Assembly (NCBI RefSeq): GCF_000001735.4
Contig: NC_003076.8
Location: 26,167,835-26,231,834, forward strand
Length of the DNA stretch: 64,000 nt
DNA from: Arabidopsis thaliana
Taxonomy: Eukaryota; Streptophyta; Magnoliopsida; Brassicales; Brassicaceae
Direction of reading: 5' to 3'
The notes under the pieces are model-generated. The model was given only the letters and a program-made list of their open reading frames with translations. It searched no databases and was not told where the DNA came from. The stretch's first letter is position 1. Every line of letters starts with the position of its first letter. Of this stretch, positions 36,143 to 45,429 are shown piece by piece. A program made the translations under genes and the position numbers.

Positions 36143-38350
36143 TATGAGCTACACTATGGAGGTGATCGGCGGAATAATGCGCCGGCAATGAGAAGAGATT
36201 ATAACGGCGGATTGATCGCCTTTTCGAGATATTTCAGCTTCTTTTCTAGCAGAACATGTTCACCGGAATCATCTATCAATAACCAGTTTAGGCTTCTCTG
36301 CATCACTTGTGATACCCTGACAACGACGCACAATTTCTCTCAGCTTCTCAGACAATGCATCGACGAAAGATCGATATCAGGAATCAAGACTATCCAAGCC
36401 CATATGCTGAAATCTGGTTTTCCGGCCGAAATTTCCGGCAGCAAACTCGTCGACGCGAGTTTAAAGTGTGGCGATATCGATTACGCACGACAGGTGTTCG
36501 ATGGAATGTCTGAGAGACATATTGTAACATGGAACTCTTTAATTGCTTATTTAATTAAGCACAGAAGAAGCAAGGAAGCTGTTGAGATGTATAGATTGAT
36601 GATTACGAATAATGTTTTGCCAGATGAGTACACGTTGTCTAGTGTTTTCAAGGCGTTTTCAGATTTGAGTCTTGAGAAGGAAGCACAGAGAAGCCACGGA
36701 CTTGCTGTGATTTTGGGTTTGGAAGTCTCAAACGTGTTCGTTGGAAGTGCTCTTGTGGATATGTATGTAAAGTTTGGTAAAACGAGGGAGGCGAAGTTAG
36801 TATTGGACCGCGTGGAGGAGAAAGATGTAGTTTTGATCACAGCTTTGATCGTTGGTTACTCGCAGAAGGGTGAAGATACTGAAGCTGTGAAGGCATTTCA
36901 AAGTATGTTGGTGGAGAAAGTTCAGCCTAATGAGTATACTTACGCTAGTGTATTGATTTCTTGTGGAAACTTAAAGGATATAGGTAATGGCAAGTTGATT
37001 CATGGACTTATGGTCAAGTCCGGTTTTGAGTCTGCGCTTGCTTCACAAACTTCTCTTCTTACCATGTATTTGAGGTGCAGTTTGGTCGATGATTCCTTGC
37101 GGGTTTTCAAGTGTATTGAGTACCCAAATCAGGTGAGTTGGACGTCTCTTATATCAGGGCTTGTCCAAAATGGTAGAGAAGAGATGGCTCTAATCGAATT
37201 TAGAAAAATGATGCGTGATTCAATCAAGCCTAACTCTTTTACATTGTCAAGTGCTCTCAGGGGGTGCTCGAATCTCGCAATGTTTGAAGAAGGTAGACAG
37301 ATTCATGGTATAGTGACTAAATATGGTTTTGATAGAGATAAGTATGCCGGATCAGGGCTCATTGATTTATATGGGAAATGTGGATGCTCAGACATGGCAA
37401 GATTGGTTTTTGATACCTTGAGTGAAGTTGATGTTATATCTTTGAACACAATGATATACAGTTATGCACAGAACGGTTTTGGACGCGAAGCACTTGACTT
37501 GTTTGAGAGAATGATAAATCTTGGACTGCAGCCGAACGATGTAACAGTCTTGAGCGTACTCTTGGCTTGTAATAACTCTAGATTAGTTGAGGAAGGTTGC
37601 GAACTCTTTGACTCCTTTAGAAAGGATAAGATCATGTTAACAAATGATCATTACGCGTGTATGGTAGATTTGCTTGGACGGGCAGGGAGATTAGAGGAAG
37701 CGGAAATGCTTACAACCGAGGTAATAAACCCGGATTTGGTTCTGTGGAGGACGCTGCTTAGTGCTTGTAAGGTTCATAGAAAGGTAGAAATGGCAGAGCG
37801 GATAACGAGAAAAATCCTAGAGATAGAACCTGGGGATGAAGGAACTCTCATTCTAATGTCAAATCTCTACGCATCCACTGGGAAATGGAACAGGGTGATT
37901 GAGATGAAGAGCAAAATGAAGGATATGAAACTAAAGAAGAATCCAGCAATGAGTTGGGTTGAAATCAATAAAGAGACGCATACATTCATGGCTGGAGATT
38001 TGTTTTCGCATCCCAACTCTGAGCAGATTCTTGAAAATCTCGAAGAGCTGATTAAGAAGTCTAAAGATTTGGGATATGTAGAAGACAAAAGCTGTGTGTT
38101 TCAAGACATGGAGGAGACTGCAAAAGAGAGATCTCTGCATCAACATAGCGAAAAACTCGCCATAGCTTTCGCAGTGTGGAGAAATGTTGGTGGAAGTATA
38201 AGGATTCTAAAGAACCTTAGAGTTTGTGTTGATTGTCACAGTTGGATCAAGATCGTGTCAAGAGTTATGAAGAGAGAAATTATATGTAGAGATTCAAAAA
38301 GGTTTCATCATTTCAGAGATGGGTCTTGTTCGTGTGGGGATTATTGGTAA
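36134..38350 (+). CDS. PLS-class PPR protein with E and DYW domains (RNA editing factor type)
   Basis: An intronless 738-residue frame. After an N-terminal region with a possible targeting peptide come PLS repeats (for example VTWNSLIAYLIKHRRSKEAV and VISLNTMIYSYAQNG), then E/E+ motifs, then a full DYW domain ending in GSCSCGDYW. The deaminase-like active site is intact: HSEKLA and CVDCH (HxE and CxxC). Such proteins carry out or guide C-to-U editing of plastid or mitochondrial transcripts; the target site is unknown. The ATG at 36134 gives 738 aa; a second in-frame ATG at 36188 (MRRDYNGGL) is also possible and would move the start out of a promoter motif. It corresponds to At5g65570. Confidence 0.9.
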   Translation: MGRYELHYGGDRRNNAPAMRRDYNGGLIAFSRYFSFFSSRTCSPESSINNQFRLLCITCDTLTTTHNFSQLLRQCIDERSISGIKTIQAHMLKSGFPAEISGSKLVDASLKCGDIDYARQVFDGMSERHIVTWNSLIAYLIKHRRSKEAVEMYRLMITNNVLPDEYTLSSVFKAFSDLSLEKEAQRSHGLAVILGLEVSNVFVGSALVDMYVKFGKTREAKLVLDRVEEKDVVLITALIVGYSQKGEDTEAVKAFQSMLVEKVQPNEYTYASVLISCGNLKDIGNGKLIHGLMVKSGFESALASQTSLLTMYLRCSLVDDSLRVFKCIEYPNQVSWTSLISGLVQNGREEMALIEFRKMMRDSIKPNSFTLSSALRGCSNLAMFEEGRQIHGIVTKYGFDRDKYAGSGLIDLYGKCGCSDMARLVFDTLSEVDVISLNTMIYSYAQNGFGREALDLFERMINLGLQPNDVTVLSVLLACNNSRLVEEGCELFDSFRKDKIMLTNDHYACMVDLLGRAGRLEEAEMLTTEVINPDLVLWRTLLSACKVHRKVEMAERITRKILEIEPGDEGTLILMSNLYASTGKWNRVIEMKSKMKDMKLKKNPAMSWVEINKETHTFMAGDLFSHPNSEQILENLEELIKKSKDLGYVEDKSCVFQDMEETAKERSLHQHSEKLAIAFAVWRNVGGSIRILKNLRVCVDCHSWIKIVSRVMKREIICRDSKRFHHFRDGSCSCGDYW

Positions 38351-38390
38351 AGTATGGGACTTGTCTTGTCTTGTCATTTCAGCCATTCTC

Positions 38391-38590
38391 AGTACACAGT
38401 GTTCGTCCTCAACCTTCAGTCCTTTTCTTAGCACAAACTCGTCGATATTTCTCGTGAAAAGCTCGAGGAGCATCGCTCCAAAGCTGTAAAGATCCCATTT
38501 GGGACTCGGTTTCAGGATTCCGAGTCTCTGAAACTGGCTCAGGCTTGGTGTAGGCAGAAGACTCGTGAGGAAGTTTGTGTAATGCTTACT
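38391..38590 (-). pseudogene. Frameshifted receptor-kinase fragment
   Basis: On the minus strand one frame reads KPSPKWDLYSFGAMLLELFT, which matches kinase subdomain IX of LRR receptor kinases (usual form KWDVYSFGVILLEL). Just upstream, a different frame reads SSAYTKPEPVSETR, the APE-like stretch that should precede it. The two pieces lie in different frames, so the copy is broken. No other kinase subdomains are visible nearby. It overlaps the 3' flank of the DYW gene. Confidence 0.7.
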
Positions 38591-38798
38591 ACTGGAAATC
38601 CGAGAAGATCACCAGCTGGAAAGAGGACATGGCGTAAGCAGGCATCGATGACGTTTGGTGATAAAATTCAGAAACGATTATGTATAGTCTGCAGAATATT
38701 GAAAGCACCTTAACAGATCCATCAATATGCATAGTCTTCAAGAAGAAATCAAATCTTTTTACACATATATTTATCAAACACGTTAGAGAGAATTGATG

Positions 38799-39015
38799 GT
38801 GAGTGTAACGTCTGAAACGGCCAACCAACAAAGGCTATTTTTTGACGGTTTAGAAGAAGGGATTTAGGCAAAGAAATATGAGGACATCACTAAAAGACTC
38901 TCATAGCATATCTTCCAAGAACACTTTATGCATCAGAACCTTGTCTATAAGCTCTTTCTTCAGAGCTACGAACCTCTATTTCAAACCATAAGTTGATTGA
39001 CTTGTTAAAAAGTGA
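38799..39015. repeat. Duplicated module X, copy A
   Basis: From GTGAGTGTAACGTCTGAAAC onward this segment matches the reverse complement of about 52050-52328. Shared strings include GAGGACATCACTAAAAGA, CATAGCATATCTTCCAAGAA and GCTACGAACCTCTATTT. The two copies differ by substitutions and small gaps. Orientation is inverted relative to copy B. Confidence 0.8.
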
Positions 39016-39456
39016 AACAGAATCATCTAAAACTGATTTAGTCAATAACATTAAAACTACCAAGTAACCAAAACGAACTAATGAGTTTGCAAGGAGAGAA
39101 GACAAGAGAAAGAAAGGATGAAATGTCTGAGAATCTCTCAACATATGCTGTCTTCCAAAAATGTCATATAAGATTGGTGTTTCATTGCTTGCTTCGAAAC
39201 TATGTGCTCCTGCTTTCTTGTTGTGGGCATCAGGCCACTTCTCTCTCTGACACAGAGACCAGCATTGATAGCCTGTGATATCAACGTGTGCAGTAGAATC
39301 TTGCTTCTGCTTCACGAACCAAGATTGCCTGTAGCAACCACCACAACATATGTTAGGAACAGACTCTGTTTTGTATACAAACAAACCACTTTGAATAAAA
39401 TTAGGAATGGAGTTGAAACTCTTCACCTTATTAAACTGATCATCATCATCCATCAT
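38926..39456 (-). CDS. Uncertain ORF in the duplicated segment (copy A)
   Basis: A 176-codon open frame starting MMDDDDQFNKVKSFNS. Its first part (NSIPNFIQSGLFVYKTESVP, then NICCGG and CYRQS) is also encoded in copy B near 50565-50712. The rest has no recognisable domain. It may be a coding relic or chance; the C-terminal half runs into module X. I do not recognise it and give no function. Confidence 0.3.
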   Translation of the reverse strand: MMDDDDQFNKVKSFNSIPNFIQSGLFVYKTESVPNICCGGCYRQSWFVKQKQDSTAHVDITGYQCWSLCQREKWPDAHNKKAGAHSFEASNETPILYDIFGRQHMLRDSQTFHPFFLLSSLLANSLVRFGYLVVLMLLTKSVLDDSVSLFNKSINLWFEIEVRSSEERAYRQGSDA

Positions 39457-40235
39457 GTTCTCTCTTACTTTTTGATAAAAATTGTGTGAGAAAAATAGAT
39501 GATTCTTTGTAAACGTGTTATATTATCAAAAAAACAAAAGGTTTCAACCAAATCGAAATTTCCTTTTTGGTTAGATTGATATTATTATTATTAGTAAAGG
39601 AAATCGAATCTAATTAAGATTACCTCTATAATATCAAATTCCCAACGGTTAGATTTAATCTATAATGTTATCAAATCCCAACGGTTAGGAGAAATATAAA
39701 GCAAAGGAACATTAAACAGATCTTCAAATTTTGTGGGCTAACCCTAAAATTAGAGAGAAACGAAAAAAAGCATACACAGAGAGAGAGAGAGATCTAGAGA
39801 GAGTTATAGAGTAAGAAAGATGCTTCTTTACGATTATCTTCTTCAAGTTACCTCTATTCTCTTCGATTTCATCGAATTTCATGAGTTTTTCATCTTTGGC
39901 TTGCCGTTGCTCTTCGCCAAATCTTCACCAACCAAAAGAAGGGCTGATTCTTCTTCTTCGACCAATTTCATGAGCGTGATGGAAGTTGATGCTGATTCTT
40001 CTTCGACCAAGATGATGCCTCAGACCGACGGCGGAGATGGCGAGAGAGAGAGACGACTGAGAGGAGAGGTCAAAGGATTCTCGTTTCCATTGACGACGAT
40101 GGTGGAGGAAGAAAGCAATCATCAATGACAAACAAGCTTCTCAGATTTGGGCTTCCATATTGGGCTTTTCTGTATGGGCCTTCTTTTCTACCAAATCCAA
40201 CATGGTGTCTCTTTTCTTCATTCTTATTTTTATTT
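39157..40235. repeat. Duplicated segment Y-Z, copy A
   Basis: This matches 50471-51680 in the same orientation. Shared strings include AAAATGTCATATAAGATTGG, GGAACAGACTCTGTTTTGTA, CTCGTTTCCATTGACGACGA and CTACCAAATCCAAC. The copies carry insertions and deletions, the largest between about 50930 and 51390 in copy B. A (GA)n tract lies at 39778-39803 in copy A. Confidence 0.85.
39820..40128 (+). CDS. Uncertain 102-codon ORF in copy A
   Basis: The frame begins MLLYDYLLQVTSILFDFIEF and ends in VEEESNHQ. It has a hydrophobic N-terminus and a Ser/Asp-rich middle. A related but rearranged frame exists in copy B near 51385. I do not recognise any family, and selection on this frame is not shown. Confidence 0.25.
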   Translation: MLLYDYLLQVTSILFDFIEFHEFFIFGLPLLFAKSSPTKRRADSSSSTNFMSVMEVDADSSSTKMMPQTDGGDGERERRLRGEVKGFSFPLTTMVEEESNHQ

Positions 40236-40323
40236 TATTTTCTTTGACAATTTTATTTTAAGTAAAACTAAAATTATGTAGCTTAAAAACTAAAGGTTTT
40301 TCTGTTTTATTTTTGAAGTGTTA

Positions 40324-40560
40324 AATTTTTAATTTTTGTGTAAACTAGTTAGACACATCATCCAAACCCCTAAGAGGTGTTCTAGGTTTAATTTGGTTTA
40401 CACATAATTAAATTTTTAGCACCTTTTTTTTTTAAGATTTGTTTTTTTTTCTAATTTTTAATTTTTGTGTAAACTATTTAGACACATAATCCAAACTTCT
40501 AAGAAATGTTCTAGTTATAATTTGTTTACACATAATTAAATTTTTAGTACTTTATTTTTT
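40324..40560. repeat. Tandem pair of short palindromic units
   Basis: Copies at about 40324-40433 and 40453-40560 share the order AATTTTTGTGTAAACTA, AGACACAT, ATCCAAAC, CTAAGA, TGTTCTAG, GTTTACACATAATTAAATTT. Each unit begins with TTTTTGTGTAAAC and ends with GTTTACACATAATTAAA, so each can fold back. There is no coding content. Confidence 0.7.
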
Positions 40561-40569
40561 AAAAACATT

Positions 40570-41660
40570 TTAGCACTTTTTGAATATAAACATTGTAAAG
40601 TTTTTGTGTTGCTATAACTCCAAAAAACAATATTTTAAAATACTATATAATATCGGTTACCAAGAAGAAAAAGGAAATGATGTGATAAGGAAACATGTAA
40701 CTCGTTTTGTGTTGGAAGTTTTCTTCCTTTATTTTTCATCATTACCAGAAGACGTTATTTTTTTGATGATGTGATGACAAATTTAGTATTTGTGTTCGGT
40801 TCGATGGCCAAATGTACAACACTTGCTTCTAAAGAAAAGCAAAAGCTGCAAATCTTTGTTGTATTATATATTATATTCTTCCGTTTTGTTTACTCTTTTG
40901 GTATAACAATCTAACCTTTTCTACTTTTTTTCCTATCTTGCCAAATGGAAAGATTTACTTCCTTCTTCACCCACTTTGGCTCACATACATGCATGTGCGC
41001 ACATAACTGATAAAATTGATGAGAATATAAACATTAATTGATGATAAAATGAAAATAATTATAATTAACTTTCCTAAGAATTAAGTTACAATATGTATAG
41101 ATTTAATCTTTATACCTGAAATTGTTGCATTTGAGTAGGCCTAGGGCATACATTAATATTACTAGCTCTCAATGTAAAGGATGAAAATGTAAAGGCGATG
41201 GAAAACATTGGTAAAATAATGAATACTATACACTACTATCTCCTCCACTCACGAGTCGTAAATCGTGAGCTTCCTGGCAATTGGTTTAGATTGTTGTTGC
41301 AAAGCCGTGAAATAGCGACATATTAAATCTACTCATATTGTATGATACAAAAGCAGTTACATCACTTTGTTATTCACATTCATCATGCTCCTTCGCCATC
41401 TATCCGTTTCATTAAATCATCAAAATATTTATATGATTATTATTTATTTTATTTTATTATATTTATACTTTATAATGTCATTTATTTGAAATCAGTGACA
41501 TTAAATTTACCTTTTTATTTATATAGTGCGTGTTCATGGTCGTCGACCAAAAGCAATAAAAGGTTAATTCTTGATCTTTTTATTACCTTTTAATGATAAT
41601 TAAAAAAAGATGTGTCAAAGAGAAGAAACAAAAAGTTAAGATATCCGAAAGATGTTCTTA
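40570..41660. other. Intergenic, no gene seen
   Basis: AT-rich DNA between the small palindromes and the foldback element. Short frames only; no recognisable motif. Confidence 0.5.
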
Positions 41661-42652
41661 GGATAAATAGGGAATTTAATGAAAAAAACCCTCAACTTTG
41701 GCCGGATCCATTTTTAAACCCTGAACTATTTTTTTAGTAAAACAAACCCTGAACAAAAACCTGTTAATAAACTTAATCTTACAGTAATTAAATATTAATG
41801 GGATATTAATTTCAACAAAACAAAACAACGAGACATTTGTATTTAGCGCAAAAACCACATGATGTTCTTTAAAACTGTTTTGAATTTATTAAAAAAAACG
41901 TTTAGTGTTCTAAATGATTTTGAATTGCCTAATTAGTTTGGATTTTAGAAGCTGAAAGAAAGACACAACAACTTAAAATAATCCAACGAGTCATGTTAAA
42001 AAAAATCCAACCAACATAACTATCGAAGCTGTTGCAACACAACAATACACAAAAAAACAATCGTTTCAGAGGGACAAGATACTCTAAAGTAAAGACTTCT
42101 CAAGCATTAACTTTGAAGAGAAGATTGTATTGGCTGAGTGATAGGGTTCTCTTCATCCATTGTTTTCTGTTTTTTTCAATACAATATTCTCTTCAAAGTT
42201 AATGCTTGAGAAGTCTTTACTTTAGAGTATCTTGTCCTGCTGAAACGATTGTTTTTTTGTGACAAATATTGTTGTGTTGCAACAGTTTCGATAGTTATGT
42301 TGGTTGGATTTTTTTCAACATGACTCGTTGGATTATTTTAAGTTGTTGTGTCTCTCTTTCAGCTTCTAAAACCCAAACTAATTAGGCAATTCAAAATCAT
42401 TTATAACACTAAACGTTTTTTTTAATAAATTCAAAACAGTTTTAAAGAACATCATGTGGTTTTTGCGTTAAATACAAATATCTGGTTGTTTTGTTTTGTT
42501 GAAATTAATATCCCATTAATATTTAATTACTGTAGGGTTAAGTTTATTAACAGGTTTTTGTTCAGGGTTTGTTTTACTAAAAAAATAGTTCAGGGTTTAA
42601 AAATGAATCCGGCCAAAATTGAGGGTTTTTTCATTAAATTCCCGGATAAATA
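41661..42652. mobile_element. Foldback Mutator-like element with 9-bp target duplication
   Basis: The element runs 41670-42643. Its left arm (41670-42132, starting GGGAATTTAATGAAAAAA) is the near-perfect reverse complement of its right arm (42177-42643), with a loop of only about 44 bp. The nonamer GGATAAATA lies directly outside both ends (41661-41669 and 42644-42652), a 9-bp target-site duplication as made by Mutator-like transposases. The arms carry no transposase; short open frames in them mirror each other. It is non-autonomous, effectively all terminal inverted repeat. Confidence 0.92.
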
Positions 42653-42659
42653 AAGCAAA

Positions 42660-44240
42660 CCTACAAATGATGATTCTTAAAAAGCTTAAAAGGATATTGT
42701 AGTATGCAAAAGTGCCAACATTGGCTTTTAATAAGAGATCGAAACTTTGTAAAAGAAAGTGATCCGAACCTAAAAAAAGTAATTCTTATAGATGCGTGTG
42801 TGTATATTTTTTTTATTTGCGTGTGCATATTTCTAGATCATAATTCTATAGATAAATATAAATAACCGAAAAGAAACAAAAATTGAAATAAATATTGTCT
42901 TGTAAATATTTTACGTAAATATAATCAACATAGTTAAAACTTTAAACGGTAAAGAGAAAAGACTAATTACATAGTGGGACTGCAATTTCTTTTATAGTCA
43001 AAGTAATTGAAGTAAAGAACGTAATAGTTGCATGCATGGCTAAAAAAAACAGATAAAACAAGTAAAGTAAAAACTTTATAGATTAGTGTTTACAAAGTGA
43101 TATTCTTCTAGAACCCACAAACAGACAAAAGTGAATTAAGACGTGTCTCTTTTCTCTTTAGAAGTCCAAATTTCAAACTAGTATAGAAAAATCTGTAAAG
43201 AAAAAAAGTCCCGTCATCAAATTAAGCGTTAGAATTAAACAGACTCGTTATCATACTACACTTGTATCTAAAACCTATATAGTGTTTAAGAAACTTCAGT
43301 GTTGGGTATGTTTTTGAGAGTTTAACGCAATAGTTGAAACAATTAAGTTTAGTCCGTTTTCACATGCCTACTTATGCATTAGTTCTTGGCTTCTTGCAGA
43401 CCTTGCGATCTAGAGATCAGTGATAAGATGTACATACTACATAGTACACATACCTACATAAACAAACATGCATATACGTATATATGCGTGTTCATATATA
43501 TGTAGAGAGAAGCTAAGGATGGGGCTAACGAGAGACTGCAACAGAAGGCTAAGGCCTGATCTCTATGTTTCACATAGACTCGACATAATTCAGTGTCTAC
43601 TAAGATGCTATATGCTCATACATATTAACTAGACCACACTTCACTGACATATTTTTAATGTAACATCAATCTATATTGTTCAATATACAGCACAAATATC
43701 GATGTTTTAACGAATAATGCACAGAGTTTTTATTTTTTCACTTGGGTATGACATATGATGTGGATGGTCAGTTATTCTGCTTGGCTCAATGTCTGTATAA
43801 TTAGACTTATTTAAAGGTACTATGACCAATCCCAAGGAGACATATTATCTGTTTACTGAAAATGACTTTTTGAAGAAAATTTTAAATTATAATTAACCTT
43901 GGGATAACAACCATCCAATAAGTCATTAAGTGAACATTTCATCACCAAACCAAGAGCTTTCCGATAATTAAACACAGTAAGTTCTGTTCCACCTTTCAAT
44001 TCAATACAGACAAATCACCAGTATATAATGTAAGTATCTCTCTCCATTCTTGAATATCTCCCCCAATTTTGTTTTTTTGTTTACAAATTGAAACTTAAAA
44101 TACTAGAATAGTAACCAACAACGACAACAAAAAGAATACAAAAAAAAAAAAAAACTACAAACATAAATAGTTTTGGCATTACATCACAACACATAGCAAA
44201 TAGATTATATGAAATTATAGATTATATAGTTTCTTAAACT
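42660..44240. other. 3' flank of SCAP1 and intergenic DNA
   Basis: AT-rich with no supported gene. A short palindromic stretch ATGCATATACGTATATATGC lies near 43470-43490, followed by a more GC-balanced stretch up to about 43620. I could not assign this to an RNA gene. Confidence 0.45.
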
Positions 44241-44249
44241 TACCAAGAT

Positions 44250-45200
44250 TCAAGGCAATGCATTATAATGATTAAGATCAGTCCAAGCTTGAATTCCATT
44301 GTTCCATTCACTTCCTCCTCCTCCTGTATTAGCATTATTACTAATCACTCCTTCATTATCACTGTTATTACCAAAATACCACTCTGTCTGATTATCTCCT
44401 TTCTTCGTCGGCGACGACGGCGATGATGAGTTTACGATCTCAAGATTCCGATAAAGAATAGGTTGTGGCCTCTCGACGACAACAGTTTCTTCCTTAGAAT
44501 TACCAAAAAGCATCGCCATCCTCTGTTGCTGAAGCCTCCAGTGTAAATCTTGGTTTAAACAACTCAAAGTCTCTATAGAAGAAGCTAAGTTTCCGTCGCT
44601 TGCTCCGGCGGTTGTGAACCCCGTCGGTGAATGGTTGTTGTTGAAATCTCCAAAACCCATTAGGGATAAACCCGACCCGACATCAACGGGTGTGTTTTCT
44701 CGGCCCGAGGACATCATGGGCCTAAGATCAAGAACTTCTTGGTTATTCAAAAGTTGAAGATCGTTCATTTTGTTGAGAGATAATCCGGCCAGCTGAAAAT
44801 CCATTGTTGTCGGAGGAGGGAAGAATTTGGATGAATCTTCCATGATTGATGAGAAGAACCTCTGAGAGGAAGAAGACGAAGGAAGTGTGTTCATGGAGGA
44901 ATTAGGTTTGATAGATTTTTTGGTTTTCCGGCAACCACCACCGATGGGGACGTTTCTTAGAGCACCGCCACGTGTCCAGTAACGGCGACAAGATTTGCAG
45001 AAGTGACGAGGTTGAGAGAGACTGTAGTTGTTGTAGTAACAGAACTTTGTGTTTGGAGAGTTGCAACGAGGGCATTTTAGGTTTTGTTGGTCTTGAGCTA
45101 CGGAGGAAGACGGTGGTTTCTTGGTTTGGGATGTACCGGAGATACGGTGATCTGGTTTAGGAACTGGTTTGGGAGAGGGGAGATTGGTATGGGAGGACAT
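44250..45200 (-). CDS. SCAP1: Dof zinc-finger transcription factor DOF5.7 / SCAP1
   Basis: An intronless 316-residue frame. The Dof domain at about residues 41-92 has the CX2CX21CX2C pattern with Cys at 43, 46, 68 and 71 ([20 protein letters not shown], then HFCKSC), followed by [18 protein letters not shown], which binds AAAG cores. The remainder is Ser/Asn-rich and disordered, with a Trp-containing C-terminus ([14 protein letters not shown]). I recognise it as DOF5.7, STOMATAL CARPENTER 1, needed for guard-cell maturation. The [10 protein letters not shown] start is the conventional one. Confidence 0.94.
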   Translation of the reverse strand: MSSHTNLPSPKPVPKPDHRISGTSQTKKPPSSSVAQDQQNLKCPRCNSPNTKFCYYNNYSLSQPRHFCKSCRRYWTRGGALRNVPIGGGCRKTKKSIKPNSSMNTLPSSSSSQRFFSSIMEDSSKFFPPPTTMDFQLAGLSLNKMNDLQLLNNQEVLDLRPMMSSGRENTPVDVGSGLSLMGFGDFNNNHSPTGFTTAGASDGNLASSIETLSCLNQDLHWRLQQQRMAMLFGNSKEETVVVERPQPILYRNLEIVNSSSPSSPTKKGDNQTEWYFGNNSDNEGVISNNANTGGGGSEWNNGIQAWTDLNHYNALP

Positions 45201-45429
45201 GGTGATGATGATGGGAGGAGAGAAAGATGAAGGAAGAAAAAAGTTTGGGGTCCTTTTTCGATTTCTTGCTTTGAATGAAATAAGTAAAGTAGGAGAGGAG
45301 AGAGAGAACAGTCGGTAAAAGGGTTTCGTATGGTTTATATTTTATATATACAAAATTATTGTATATATGTGAGAATATGGGGATATATATGTATTGTCGG
45401 GTTTGTGTGTAAAAAAGTTTGTTTTGCAT

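Noticed and set aside
41676..42653. Two 60-65-codon frames (minus in the left arm, plus in the right arm) with almost the same protein
   Set aside because: They are the same stretch of the foldback arms read from each end; the similarity follows from the inverted repeat and no family is recognisable.
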